In this document: piece by piece, positions 34,841 to 44,400 of the stretch
How the letters are laid out: every line of letters starts with the position of its first letter
How positions within the stretch are numbered: position 1 is the stretch's first letter
Assembly (NCBI RefSeq): GCF_000023125.1
Contig: NC_013037.1
Coordinates: 1,116,001-1,180,000 of the forward strand
Reading direction: 5' to 3'
Source: Dyadobacter fermentans DSM 18053
GTDB taxonomy: Bacteria > Bacteroidota > Bacteroidia > Cytophagales > Spirosomataceae
Length of the DNA stretch: 64,000 nucleotides
Notes under the pieces: generated by a model
Seen by the model: only the letters and a program-made list of their open reading frames with translations
What the model was told of the DNA's origin: nothing
Database searches by the model: none
Position numbers and translations under genes: made by a program

Positions 34841-35713
34841 ATGGCAAATATCATTTTAGGCGCATCGGGCCGCGTCGGATCGGCGGTTGTTGCGAGGCTC
34901 GTCGAAAAGCAGGCGCCGGTGAAAGGGATTGTGAGAAATGCGGAGAAGGCGGAGGCATTACAAGCGACGGGCGCCGACGCCGCCATCGCCGACGCACATA
35001 ACCTGCCCGCGCTGAAAGTAGCCCTGCGTGACGGCGAGGCACTTTTTGCGCTCACACCGGAAACCGGGCAGGAGGAAAACGTGCTCGGCGATACCAACGA
35101 CGTACTCACCAACTACCGCGCGGCGCTCGCCGCGGCCAACATCCGCAAGCTCGTGGGACTATCGTCCATGGGCGCGCAGCACCGTGAAGGGACCGGCAAC
35201 CTGGTCATGTCCTACATGCTCGAACACGCTTTCGACGGGCTGGACCTTACGCGTGTATTCATCCGGCCGGCCTACTATTTCAGCAATTGGCTCGGTTACC
35301 TCGAATCGGCCGGGGAAACGGGCGTGCTGCCCACATTCTTCCCGACCGACCTCAAAATCCCAATGATCTGCCCGTCCGACGTGGGCCATTTCGCGGCGGA
35401 TGTGTTGCTGAACGACGACCGCGACCGGACTATTTACGAAGTCAGCGGCCCGGCATCATACAGTTCGGATGATGTTGCAGAGGCATTCGAAGAGGTTTTA
35501 GGTAAAAAGGTGAAAGCGCAGCAAATACCCAGGGACCAATGGGCCGGCACCTTGCAGTCCATCGGCTTTTCCAAAGACGGCATCCGGAATTTTATCGAAA
35601 TGACCGACGCCGTGATCAGCGGAAAGGCAGGTCCGCAAGGCAACGGCACCATCACCGCCGAAATGGGCACCACGTTGGAAGCCTATCTCGAACAGGCATT
35701 GAAAAGCGCATAA
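34841..35713 (+). CDS. NmrA-like NAD(P)-binding oxidoreductase
   Basis: The 290-residue protein opens with the dinucleotide-binding motif GASGRVGSAVVARL (Rossmann beta-alpha-beta, residues 8-21) and continues in the NmrA/atypical SDR pattern, with VKGIVRNAEKAEAL, KLVGLSSMGAQHREG and VFIRPAYYFSNWLGY. It has no typical YxxxK catalytic pair and so could be a redox sensor or quinone-type reductase, as in NmrA or the SDR_a5 group. It is soluble and cytoplasmic. It ends 4 bp before the convergent stop of the membrane MutS-like gene. Confidence 0.8.
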   Translation: MANIILGASGRVGSAVVARLVEKQAPVKGIVRNAEKAEALQATGADAAIADAHNLPALKVALRDGEALFALTPETGQEENVLGDTNDVLTNYRAALAAANIRKLVGLSSMGAQHREGTGNLVMSYMLEHAFDGLDLTRVFIRPAYYFSNWLGYLESAGETGVLPTFFPTDLKIPMICPSDVGHFAADVLLNDDRDRTIYEVSGPASYSSDDVAEAFEEVLGKKVKAQQIPRDQWAGTLQSIGFSKDGIRNFIEMTDAVISGKAGPQGNGTITAEMGTTLEAYLEQALKSA

Positions 35714-35717
35714 CCCA

Positions 35718-37565
35718 TCAGCTGGCCGGCAATACATCCGGCAGAATGCGGATGCCGCTGCGTCTCATAAGTTCACTCGCATTGAAATCCGTGCAAATAC
35801 CGGGTGTGAGCCGGTAGTTGAAGGAAATCTGTCCGTCCTCGATAGTGCTGTTGAAGCTGAAATTGCGGATGTCGGTAGCTAAGCGGGCCAGGTCGAGATC
35901 GTGCGTGGAAATGATGCCGAATGCATCGAGTTCGCTCAGCTGGCGGATCAGCGACACGCCGCCGCGGAAACGGTCCTGCGAATTGGTGCCTTTGAACATT
36001 TCATCGAGCAGGAAAAAGATCGGTTCGCCCTGGCCCACGAGTTCCAGCAACCGCTCGATGCGCCGCAGCTCGGCATAAAACGAGGAAACGGATTCTTCGA
36101 GATTGTCCTGCGTGCGCATGCTCGTAAACACGCGCAGGAGCGAAACGCGGGCATGCGACGCACAGCAGGGCGCTCCCACGAATGCCAGCACGAGGTTAAT
36201 GCCGATGGTGCGCAGGAACGTACTCTTGCCGGCCATATTGGAGCCGGTGATCATCGTGGTGGCACCACGGCCGCTCATCGTGAAGTCGTTGGTGACGCGC
36301 CTGTAATGGTTTAACAAAGGATGGCCAACCGACCGGAAATCAATGAGATAGGGCTCAGTCGTAATTTCGGGGTACTGATACCCGGGATTCGCGTGGGCGA
36401 AGCCTGCGAGGCTGGCCAGCGCTTCCAGCTCGCTGATGGCCGCAATCCAGGGACGAATGCGCACACTGTTCCTGGATTTCCAACCTTCGGTCCGCAGTAT
36501 GAGGTGCACATCGAGCAGCCATAGATTGTTGAGCATTCCGTAAAATGCGTTTTTGCCAATTGTATTGCGCGTGCCCTTTTGCTGGAAAATTTCAAGGTTT
36601 TTCTTCAATGCACCTATATCCGACGCAGCCGATTTGCCATTTTCGAACAGCGCCGCGCGTATTTCCCTCAGTTTTTTTCCCGTAAAACTTTCAGCCCAGG
36701 CAACGCCGATAAGGGACTGGTATGCACCGAGAATGCCGATGTTTGCCTGCGTGCTTTGGATAATGTGCTCAGCCACAGGCCTGAATTTGCGCAGGTAAAC
36801 CGAATTGACGGCCACACTGATACCCAGCGGCAGCAAATGCATGAAGGAAAGCTCTTGCAGATGGAACAGGAAGTAAAACAGGAAATAGAGCAGCGCCAGG
36901 CTGGCCGCGGCGGCGAGTGCAATGCTGGTCGTTTTCAGCCGTTGCCGCGCGGGTAGGAATTGCGGCGGTTCTTCAATCCATTTCAGGAGCAGGTTGTAAC
37001 TGCTTTTGGTGGTCTCGAAGGGCATTCCCGCTGCCTGGAACGCCTGTCGCCAATCGGCGAGCGGTGCCAGTTCGCGCACTGCTGCCTGACGTTCGGAGAT
37101 GGTTTGCCGGTCGGCGGGGGATGTGAGCCAGTGCGCAAGCATCCGCGCGGCCGATTCGGTGGTGGTGCGGTTGAGGAGTTGAAATAGCGAATGATGCCCG
37201 AAAATGTCCAGATCGGCCGCGTAGTCCTGGTCGCGGTGCAGGAAAGCATCGCCGGTAGGGAAGCTTGCCAGCTGGTGCTGCGCACGCAGGATTTCGTCCT
37301 CATTGATTTGCTTCAAAAGCTCCGCCTTCCGCTTGGCACCAGAAAGCTCGTCATATCTGCGCAGGATCACCATGAACAGCACAGCGCCCGCTACCGCCGT
37401 TCCCACCACGGGAATTACCCAGCCATTGGCGGCAAAGAATAGTATCAAAATACCCGTTGCCAGAAAAACGCCCAGACGGGCCAGTGACAGGCTATTGAGC
37501 TGGGGTACCAGGCTTTCCGCGATGACTTTGTACTGCCGCGCCTTTTCTTTAAATGTCTCTTCCAT
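35718..37565 (-). CDS. MutS-like ATPase with membrane segments
   Basis: The 615-residue protein has two N-terminal hydrophobic helices (about 30-67) and another pair near 215-260 (ALAAAASLALLYFLFYFLF), then a MutS domain III/V type region. The ATPase site is complete: Walker A GSNMAGKST (441-449), Walker B FFLLDE (517-522) and the STHD segment. The mismatch-reading domain I (the Phe-x-Glu) and connector of classical MutS are absent. Membrane MutS-like proteins of unknown role occur in Bacteroidota. The TPR gene ends 6 bp upstream on the same strand, so they likely form an operon. Confidence 0.8.
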   Translation of the reverse strand: MEETFKEKARQYKVIAESLVPQLNSLSLARLGVFLATGILILFFAANGWVIPVVGTAVAGAVLFMVILRRYDELSGAKRKAELLKQINEDEILRAQHQLASFPTGDAFLHRDQDYAADLDIFGHHSLFQLLNRTTTESAARMLAHWLTSPADRQTISERQAAVRELAPLADWRQAFQAAGMPFETTKSSYNLLLKWIEEPPQFLPARQRLKTTSIALAAAASLALLYFLFYFLFHLQELSFMHLLPLGISVAVNSVYLRKFRPVAEHIIQSTQANIGILGAYQSLIGVAWAESFTGKKLREIRAALFENGKSAASDIGALKKNLEIFQQKGTRNTIGKNAFYGMLNNLWLLDVHLILRTEGWKSRNSVRIRPWIAAISELEALASLAGFAHANPGYQYPEITTEPYLIDFRSVGHPLLNHYRRVTNDFTMSGRGATTMITGSNMAGKSTFLRTIGINLVLAFVGAPCCASHARVSLLRVFTSMRTQDNLEESVSSFYAELRRIERLLELVGQGEPIFFLLDEMFKGTNSQDRFRGGVSLIRQLSELDAFGIISTHDLDLARLATDIRNFSFNSTIEDGQISFNYRLTPGICTDFNASELMRRSGIRILPDVLPAS

Positions 37566-37571
37566 GCCGGA

Positions 37572-39305
37572 CTATCGCTTGCCTGTTTCCCGGCGCGTAA
37601 AAACAGAGCCCGTCGGAATTTGCTCGGCCTGGGCGAACGCGCTTTGATATTTAGCCATAATACCCTTCAATTCCTTAGTTTTGCGCTGAGCTTGAAGACT
37701 TTGCGAGAGGCCCACGAGCGACCAGCCATTGGACGGATTAAATACCAGGTCCTGGCGGTACACCTTTTCGGCGCTGGCTGCCTTGCCGGCTTGGAGCAAA
37801 TAGGCGCCCAGAAACTGGCGGGCGGGAAGCGGCCAGTCTTTGGGTTCGGTGTAAATGAGCTTGTCCTCGCGGTTCACGGCTTCTTCCAGGGCCGCAATGC
37901 CGTCCGCTTGTGCATGGCCGGCAAATGCAATGACGCCTTCCAGCACCTTCTCCGCAATACCCGCTATCTCAACCGGGGAGTTGAATGGGACCCGGCGCCT
38001 GGCGAGTACTGGGTCTTTAGCTTTTGCTTTCAGCATTTCAAGCCGCACAGCCGCTGAGTCGACGCGGCCGGTGTTGGCAAATGCCACGCCTTTCGCGAAG
38101 TCCGAAAGCAGGCTCGCATAGGTCCATTTCGGATCGGGCGTGGTGGTGTCGGTCAGGATTTCCTGCCATTTGCCCATTCGTACCTGCACCATTACCGGCA
38201 GCATGTACAGGTATTGGTCGTAGGTGGTTTCGTGGGTGGGGGCTACGCTGCGGCGGCAGCGTTCGGCGTAACGGAGGGCATCGCGGTACATGCCGCCGGT
38301 GAGCGCGCAATAGGTTTGCACCGCAAAATAGTGCGACGAATGCTTGTTCAGCGATAGGTTTTTCGCAAGCATGTCGTAGTTCAGCAATGCTTCATCGGCC
38401 AGGTTGTTTACTTCCACGCCTCTGGCATACAGCCCGTTGCGCTCGTATTCGTGGCTTGCCATGTGTACCATGTGCGCTACGCCCGGGAGCAGGTCGCGGA
38501 GTACTTCCGCGCTCGCGAGGGCCACTTCGGGATGTCGAGAGGCTTCGGTGAGGTGAATGTGGTAGTGCAATGCCGCCGGGTGTTTCGGGTTGATTTTCAA
38601 TGCTTTCTCACAAAGCGCGACAAGCTCGGGCGTCCAGGGACGCGGCGTACCGTCTTTTTTCCAGAAATCCCAGGCATGCATGAGCATTTGCGAGTCGATA
38701 TACAGGATTTTGAATTCGTTTTCGCCGGGGTATTCCGCCACCAGCTCTTCGAGCTTGTCGGAATAGGCCTGGTTCAATTCGGGGCGTTTGGCGTCGGTAG
38801 GGTCGTCGGAGTAGCGGGCATTCATGGCGTCGATGAGCCGGGCTTCCTTTTGGGTGGCGTGGGCGGCGAGGCTGTTCATGGTGGCCAATGCCTGCGTTAC
38901 TTCGGCGGGCTTGGTGTAGCTGTGAGCGGCATTGTAATAGGGCCCCATCGCAAGCGCCTGCCCCCAAAACGCCATCGCGTTATTAGGATCGATCCGCGCC
39001 GATTCCCTGAACGACGCCAGGGCTTCTTTGAAATGATAACCATAATACATATTCAAACCCTGATCGAAATAAAATTGCGAACTGTCGGAGCTCGTGGATA
39101 CCTTGTACGAAAAATCGCCCCAGCCCGGAAGCGCCACCACATATTTGCCGTTGAGCATAGGCGCTTCCAGGTTTTGCGACGATGGGCCGCATACCGTAAT
39201 GGCACCGGAAGTACCCGGAATAGTCTCCGTGCGCGGTCCCGGACGGTCCGGACTGATAATGCCCGTCAGCAACGACAGGGCAGTAATTGGGATGATAGTC
39301 TTCAT
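37572..39305 (-). CDS. Tetratricopeptide-repeat exported protein
   Basis: From ATG 39305 the protein has about 577 residues, with an N-terminal hydrophobic signal (IIPITALSLLTGIISP). TPR-like helices run through the middle (for example FKEALASFRESARIDPNNAMAF, LCEKALKINPKHPAALHYHI, GLYARGVEVNNLADEALLNY). The pattern resembles the exported TPR proteins annotated with tetratricopeptide scaffold roles. The start at 39482 would run into the divergent PAS gene and lacks a signal peptide. It lies 6 bp ahead of the membrane MutS gene; a functional link is inferred from position only. Confidence 0.75.
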   Translation of the reverse strand: MKTIIPITALSLLTGIISPDRPGPRTETIPGTSGAITVCGPSSQNLEAPMLNGKYVVALPGWGDFSYKVSTSSDSSQFYFDQGLNMYYGYHFKEALASFRESARIDPNNAMAFWGQALAMGPYYNAAHSYTKPAEVTQALATMNSLAAHATQKEARLIDAMNARYSDDPTDAKRPELNQAYSDKLEELVAEYPGENEFKILYIDSQMLMHAWDFWKKDGTPRPWTPELVALCEKALKINPKHPAALHYHIHLTEASRHPEVALASAEVLRDLLPGVAHMVHMASHEYERNGLYARGVEVNNLADEALLNYDMLAKNLSLNKHSSHYFAVQTYCALTGGMYRDALRYAERCRRSVAPTHETTYDQYLYMLPVMVQVRMGKWQEILTDTTTPDPKWTYASLLSDFAKGVAFANTGRVDSAAVRLEMLKAKAKDPVLARRRVPFNSPVEIAGIAEKVLEGVIAFAGHAQADGIAALEEAVNREDKLIYTEPKDWPLPARQFLGAYLLQAGKAASAEKVYRQDLVFNPSNGWSLVGLSQSLQAQRKTKELKGIMAKYQSAFAQAEQIPTGSVFTRRETGKR

Positions 39306-39471
39306 GCGAATTTTGAGGTACAATCCCAATATAGTGATTAAATTGCCTCGATTCCTCGGAAATATGGTTAAATTGTATGGAGTAATGGTAGTGGCAGACC
39401 GGGGTTTATGTCGACGTTTATGATCAATCGTTATGGAAATTGTGCAGCAGGTCATCTGACCGACAAGAGAT

Positions 39472-41748
39472 ATGGTTGACAACTTTTTGAGTCAGGTATT
39501 CAAATCCTTACCCGCGCCGAGCCTGGTACTTCTGGCGGACGTTCCGAAATTTACGATAGCCGAGGTGAACGACGCTTACCTGGACCTGGTACAGCTCACG
39601 CGCGCGGAACTTATAGGAAAGGGTTTTTACGACGCATTCCCTAACAACCCCTATAACCGCGTGCCGCCCTGGAACAACCTGCTCGAAAAGCTGGTTGCCG
39701 ACGGCCTGCCCAACCAATCGCCGGTTTCGAAATACATACTGCCGCCGCGTGACGGAGAACAGACGGTCGTGAAGTATTTACTCGCGACGAACACACCCGT
39801 GCGCAACGAAGCGGGCGAAGTATCCCATATCCTGCGGACCGTAACGGACGTAACCGAAATGACGCTCGCCAGGCACACGCATTCCCCTTTCACCTCCGAG
39901 AAATTTTTGGACGAAACCCTGCGGATCGCACGCGTGGGCAGTTGGGAGGTGGATGTGATCAATGAGGTAATCAGCTGGTCGGATGTGGTGAAGGAAATAC
40001 ACGAAGTACCGGCCGACTACCAGCCCGACTTTTTCACGACCATGGACTTCTACCGTCCCGGCGAACACCGCGACGCATTCATGCAGGCCATGCAGGAAAC
40101 AATTGTCAGCGGCAGGCATTTCGACCTCGAACTGGTCATCAATACCTTCCGGGGTACCGAAAAATGGATTCGTGTGACAGGAAAATCCGAAATCGTAGAA
40201 GGCGTTTGCACGCGCATTTACGGGGTAATCCAGGACATTCATGAACAAAAAATGATAAGCCAGGAGCTGCTGCGTTCGCACGGGCAGCTGGAATCGCTCA
40301 TACAAACCGTGGACGGGATCGTGTGGGAGGCCGATGTGGCCACTTTCGAGTTCAAGTTCGTGAGCGATCAGGTAAGGAATATATTGGGCTACACGCCCGA
40401 GCAGTGGCTGAACGACCCGATGTTTTGGGAAAACCACATTTACCCGGAAGACCGCGAACAGGCCGTGCGCTACTGCCACCGCGAAACGCGCGAAATGCGC
40501 AACCATGCCTTCGACTACCGGATGCTCAAAGCAGATGGGAGCCTGGTGTGGATCAAAGACGTGGTGTCGGTGATCCGCGAAAATGGCGAGGCGGTGATGC
40601 TGAGGGGCATTATGGTCGATATCACGGAGGCCAAGCGGCTCGAAAGCCTCGAACACCTCGAAAAAGTGGTGCTGGAAATGAACTCCGTCAAGCATACGCC
40701 GCTGCGGAGTGTACTGGAAAAATATGTCCGAGGGGTGGAAGTATTGTTTCCGCAGTCACTGTGCTCGTTGCAGGCGATTGAGAACAACAGATTGCGCAAC
40801 CTCGCGTCGCCCTCGCTCCCGGCAGCATACGTGAGCGCACTCGAAGGCCTTGAAATGGGGCCCAATTCGGGTTCCTGCGGCACGGCGGCATTCCTGCGCA
40901 GGCCGGTGGTTGTGAGTGATATCGCCACGGACCCGCGGTGGGACAGCTACCGCCACCTGGCCCTGCCGCACCATTTGCTGGCATGCTGGTCGTATCCGGT
41001 GGTCCTTGGCGATGAAACAGTGGCCACTTTTGCCGTGTATTACAACCGCATTGCCGAGCCGGGCGAAGACGAGCTGAAAGTGATCGAACGCGTGGCAGCA
41101 ATATTAAAGGTAATATTCGAAAACAAGCAGAATTCCGAGTTGGTGGAGGACGTGAATGAGCGCTATGAATACGTGAACATGGCTACCAACGATGCGATTT
41201 ACGACTGGGACCTGCAAACCGACCATATCGAATGGGGCGACGGCTTTTTCCGCGTTTTCGGCGACGAACCGAGCCCGACGCGCTATCCGCTCGCACGTTG
41301 GGCCGAACGCGTGCATCCGGCCGACCGCGAGGCGATCTCCGAAAGCCTCGGTATCCAGCTCGCCGACCCGCAGCAGCACAAGTGGAGCGCCGAGTACCGT
41401 TTTAGAAAGAACGACGGCGACTATGCGCAGGTGGAAGAAATAGGCTACATCAAGCGCGATTACCTGGGCCGCGCCGTGCGGATGATCGGCGTTTTGCGGG
41501 ATGTTACCGATCGTTTCAGGTATGTGAGCGAAATTGAAGAGCGCAACCACAAATTACAGGAAATAGCCTGGATGCAATCGCATGTGATACGCGCGCCGCT
41601 CGCGAGGCTGATGGGCCTCATTGACCTCATCCGCAACTACCCGCATTCGGATTCGGAACGGAACGAGCTGCTGGATCACGTTCTCACCTCGGCCCATTCG
41701 CTCGACGAGATTATCCGCGATATTTCTTCGAAAACCGAGGAAGTTTAG
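39472..41748 (+). CDS. PAS/GAF multi-domain protein with a phosphoacceptor helix but no ATPase domain
   Basis: The 758-residue protein strings together a PAS domain (about 10-125, LVLLADVPKFTIAEVNDAYL), PAS/PAC units (about 140-260 and 265-385, with ITEAKRLE as the last link), a GAF domain (about 390-560, with GLEMGPNSGSCGTAAFLRRPV) and another PAS/PAC (about 565-680). It ends with a dimerisation-type helix holding QSHVIRAPLARLMGL, like a HisKA H-box. No HATPase domain follows; the protein stops about 60 residues later. It is therefore not a complete histidine kinase and may act as a sensor without catalysis or work with another kinase. There is no signal or membrane segment. Confidence 0.8.
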   Translation: MVDNFLSQVFKSLPAPSLVLLADVPKFTIAEVNDAYLDLVQLTRAELIGKGFYDAFPNNPYNRVPPWNNLLEKLVADGLPNQSPVSKYILPPRDGEQTVVKYLLATNTPVRNEAGEVSHILRTVTDVTEMTLARHTHSPFTSEKFLDETLRIARVGSWEVDVINEVISWSDVVKEIHEVPADYQPDFFTTMDFYRPGEHRDAFMQAMQETIVSGRHFDLELVINTFRGTEKWIRVTGKSEIVEGVCTRIYGVIQDIHEQKMISQELLRSHGQLESLIQTVDGIVWEADVATFEFKFVSDQVRNILGYTPEQWLNDPMFWENHIYPEDREQAVRYCHRETREMRNHAFDYRMLKADGSLVWIKDVVSVIRENGEAVMLRGIMVDITEAKRLESLEHLEKVVLEMNSVKHTPLRSVLEKYVRGVEVLFPQSLCSLQAIENNRLRNLASPSLPAAYVSALEGLEMGPNSGSCGTAAFLRRPVVVSDIATDPRWDSYRHLALPHHLLACWSYPVVLGDETVATFAVYYNRIAEPGEDELKVIERVAAILKVIFENKQNSELVEDVNERYEYVNMATNDAIYDWDLQTDHIEWGDGFFRVFGDEPSPTRYPLARWAERVHPADREAISESLGIQLADPQQHKWSAEYRFRKNDGDYAQVEEIGYIKRDYLGRAVRMIGVLRDVTDRFRYVSEIEERNHKLQEIAWMQSHVIRAPLARLMGLIDLIRNYPHSDSERNELLDHVLTSAHSLDEIIRDISSKTEEV

Positions 41749-42341
41749 TCGAAACCGAATTTCAAACCGAGCGAAAGACTTACGATGTCGTTCAGTTTGA
41801 GGAAGGCTTTGTTTTGCACGTAACTCACGATCATGAGGTCGTAAGTACCGACTTCGTAGTAAAATTCCAGCGACCTTCTGCGGTTGTTAAGCACCACATT
41901 TCGCCCGGCTTTACCGCCGATGTAAGCTCCCGGCCGGATGGCGGTAGCCCACCAGTAGTAGCCCGCCGGATAATAGGACGGCCATTTGGTATCAAATTGC
42001 GGCCCGAATGTGTAGCTGAGATAAGCACCGATCGAAAACGGCCGGATGTAATAGTTGTTTTTAAGCCCGATCCGCCAGGGCGAATAGGTCGTTTTGAGCG
42101 TGGACGTTACCAGCGCATCACCTCCGAATTTTTGCGGTAAAAAACCTAACAGCACATCCGTTTCCAGGGTCTGATTGCGGGAAACAAACCCCGGCCCGCC
42201 CGAAAGGAAGCCGATATTGCCGGCAAATTGCAGTTTCAGGTGATCGGGGAGGAACCATTTGCGGCGGGGACGCAGCCCCACGTCCTGCGCCGCGCCATGC
42301 AGGCTGAGCAGCAGTAAAAAGGCTAGGAGATAGTTTTTCAT
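41745..42341 (-). CDS. Outer-membrane beta-barrel protein
   Basis: The 198-residue protein has a signal peptide (LLLLSLHGAAQ) and amphipathic strands (RIGLKNNYYIRPFSIGAYLSY, NNRRRSLEFYYEVGTYDL) ending with SLSLGLKFGFD. This suggests a small barrel of eight to ten strands. Its 4-base overlap with the PAS gene is convergent. It is 5 bp downstream of the phosphoesterase gene on the same strand, so they are likely co-transcribed. The function is unknown; the pairing suggests an envelope role for both. Confidence 0.6.
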   Translation of the reverse strand: MKNYLLAFLLLLSLHGAAQDVGLRPRRKWFLPDHLKLQFAGNIGFLSGGPGFVSRNQTLETDVLLGFLPQKFGGDALVTSTLKTTYSPWRIGLKNNYYIRPFSIGAYLSYTFGPQFDTKWPSYYPAGYYWWATAIRPGAYIGGKAGRNVVLNNRRRSLEFYYEVGTYDLMIVSYVQNKAFLKLNDIVSLSLGLKFGFD

Positions 42342-42346
42342 GGCTT

Positions 42347-43153
42347 TCAGAATTCAACCTTCTCAACTTTGTAACCGTCTTTCCAGGTTGACACAACCAT
42401 GTAACCCCGCGCACCCATGGAAGTGGTGAGGTGGTAACGCACGCCATCGTCGTAAAACTCGCCCTCGTAAAACCGGTGCTGGTGCCCGTACAGGGAGAAT
42501 TTTACATGAGGATCATCCGCGAGCGCCTGCGTGAAAGGTTTTTCAAGGTTTTTGTCAAAATCCGCATCGAATGGCGGCACGTGGGCTACTACGATGGTGT
42601 TTTTCTTCTCGGGATTGTCGGCCAGCTGCGCTTTCAGCCAGGGCACGTCCGGCACCGATCCGTCGAATGCATATTCACGGGAGTTGCTATCGATGAAGAT
42701 AAACTTGTCGCGCCCGAAAGTGAACGTGTAATTCAGCGGGCCGAACATCCGGCGGTAGGTGGAGGATCCGTTTGCAATGATGTCATGGTTGCCGATTACC
42801 GTCAGATAGGGATATTTCAGGCGCGTCATAATTTCGTTCACCCATTTGAATTCCTGTGTGAGGCCGAAATCGGAAATATCCCCCGCGTGGAGCACAAAGG
42901 AAATGTCTTTCTGGCGGTTGGCACTTTTGACAAAATCCTCGCATTCGTCGTACCATCGCTGCGAATCGCCCATGAGGATGAAGCGCGTCGTGTCGGAAAC
43001 GGGCAGCTGGCTTATTCTCGCGATGTTCTTGGCGGTGAGGTTTTTCTCCCGGTCGAGGAGCGTTTCCTCGTTGGGATTGTATTGGAAGAGGCTGTCGCAG
43101 GAGGTCAGCGCCAGCGCGGCTGCCAACGCGGCTAATCGTAACGATCTTTTCAA
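42347..43153 (-). CDS. Lipoprotein metallophosphoesterase
   Basis: The 268-residue protein has a signal with lipobox LTSC (C19) and the calcineurin-like set: D63 in GDSQ (again D-x-Q), HAGDISDFG, GNHD, AHVPPF and GHQHRF. It would be an exported, lipid-anchored phosphoesterase. It is the first gene of a two-gene unit with the small barrel protein. It is shorter than the exported phosphoesterase at 21954 and lacks its accessory beta domains. Confidence 0.85.
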   Translation of the reverse strand: MKRSLRLAALAAALALTSCDSLFQYNPNEETLLDREKNLTAKNIARISQLPVSDTTRFILMGDSQRWYDECEDFVKSANRQKDISFVLHAGDISDFGLTQEFKWVNEIMTRLKYPYLTVIGNHDIIANGSSTYRRMFGPLNYTFTFGRDKFIFIDSNSREYAFDGSVPDVPWLKAQLADNPEKKNTIVVAHVPPFDADFDKNLEKPFTQALADDPHVKFSLYGHQHRFYEGEFYDDGVRYHLTTSMGARGYMVVSTWKDGYKVEKVEF

Positions 43154-43321
43154 TTTTGCTGATGAATTGGTGAATAAGAGCCGTCCTTTTCAGAACCGGC
43201 ACCTGCTGATAACCCCAAAAAGCGTTGTTTGATTCCTCCCAGGCCATTATATTTCGCCCCGTATCCAGGCATGGTTTTTGCGTGGATACCTATGTTAATT
43301 TCATTTAAATCCAATATCATT

Positions 43322-43768
43322 ATGAAAATCAAGAGCATAATGGGGGCACTGGGCCTGGCGGTTATCTCGATGTGCGCATCTGCCCAAGTGGTGTCCAAAG
43401 ACTCTATCAACATGCTGAAAGACCGGAAGCAAGTGCTGGAAGTGAACAAAAGACTGACAGAACGTAAGCTTGAACTGGCCGAACTGGAAAATCAGGTTCA
43501 GGAAAAGACCGACGCGGTAGCCAAAACGGCGGAACAAGCCCGTGAATCGGCGGAGGAAAACCAGAAGGCAGCGGAAAGACTTGGTGAAGACCCGCAGCAC
43601 AAGAAACATGCACGCAGAGCCAGCAAAAGCGCAGGCTCGGCGCACCGCGATGCCAAACGGGCGCGCAGGGCACAACAAAATCTCGAGAAACTCAATAGAA
43701 ATATCGAATCGTTAAGAAAGAAAATTGCCGACGATGAATCGAAACTCGCTTCATTGCAAGGTTCCTGA
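43322..43768 (+). CDS. Periplasmic coiled-coil protein
   Basis: From ATG 43322 the protein has 148 residues: a signal peptide (MGALGLAVISMCASA-QVV) and then a continuous charged, Ala/Glu/Lys-rich helix (RLTERKLELAELENQVQEKT, EQARESAEENQKAAERLG, RAQQNLEKLNRNIESLRKK). It should form a long coiled coil in the periplasm. The longer frame from 43229 is an upstream extension without a signal peptide. Its role is unknown. A strong hairpin follows about 50 bp after the stop. Confidence 0.65.
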   Translation: MKIKSIMGALGLAVISMCASAQVVSKDSINMLKDRKQVLEVNKRLTERKLELAELENQVQEKTDAVAKTAEQARESAEENQKAAERLGEDPQHKKHARRASKSAGSAHRDAKRARRAQQNLEKLNRNIESLRKKIADDESKLASLQGS

Positions 43769-43816
43769 TCCGTGTTCATGTTCAGCAATGCATGAATGTG
43801 GTATTATCTGATTACG

Positions 43817-43845
43817 GCGCGTGCCGGCTCTCGACCGGCACGCGC
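43817..43845 (+). terminator. Hairpin after the coiled-coil gene
   Basis: GCGCGTGCCGG (43817-43827) pairs with CCGGCACGCGC (43835-43845) around a CTCTCGA loop. Eleven paired bases with high GC; the U-tract is short. Confidence 0.65.
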
Positions 43846-43930
43846 TGTTTCCGGCCGCTTTAAACGTAAAAATATCGTTCAGGGGAGGAGATGGTTGATT
43901 TTAAAGATCCCGTAAGTTACTTTTGCCGCC

Positions 43931-44308
43931 GTGAGACGGCTTTTGCGCAATATCGTTTTGTTTATCGTTATCCTGGACACTACTTCGCTGTCGCAGGTGT
44001 ACAAGGTGCCATTGCTGCTCAAACATTTCGCGGAACATCAGTCGCTCAACCACGAAATCACCTTCACCGATTTCCTTTCCATGCATTATCTCGGAAAGGA
44101 CCTCAACGATAATGACGACGATAAGGACATGCAGCTGCCATTCAAGAAGGTAGAAACGCACACGTCGAACTTCATTTTCGTGCCTAATACCCCTGTTTTC
44201 AGTTTCAAAAGGGCTTACCTGCCCGTCAAGGCCGAATACGGTCCGGCTGTTCCGCAGATTGCGTACAGCACCGTCCTGGGGTCGCTCTTCCGTCCTCCGC
44301 GGGCTTAA
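43931..44308 (+). CDS. Small hypothetical protein upstream of the metal-efflux pump
   Basis: The start is a GTG at 43931; the protein has 125 residues. It has an N-terminal hydrophobic segment (NIVLFIVILDTTSLSQ), then a His/Asp-rich stretch (FAEHQSLNHEITFTDFLSMHYLG, NDNDDDKD) that could bind metal. Small proteins with this feature sit before CzcA-type operons in Bacteroidota. The gap to the pump gene is 92 bp. The metal-related role is inference. Confidence 0.55.
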   Translation: MRRLLRNIVLFIVILDTTSLSQVYKVPLLLKHFAEHQSLNHEITFTDFLSMHYLGKDLNDNDDDKDMQLPFKKVETHTSNFIFVPNTPVFSFKRAYLPVKAEYGPAVPQIAYSTVLGSLFRPPRA

Positions 44309-44400
44309 ATACAACAGATTTTCCGGGGCCTTCCCCGAACATTCCGTGCATGCCAGGGCCTGGCTATGCGCGCATCTGTGTATTTACTTTTTAGACCAAT

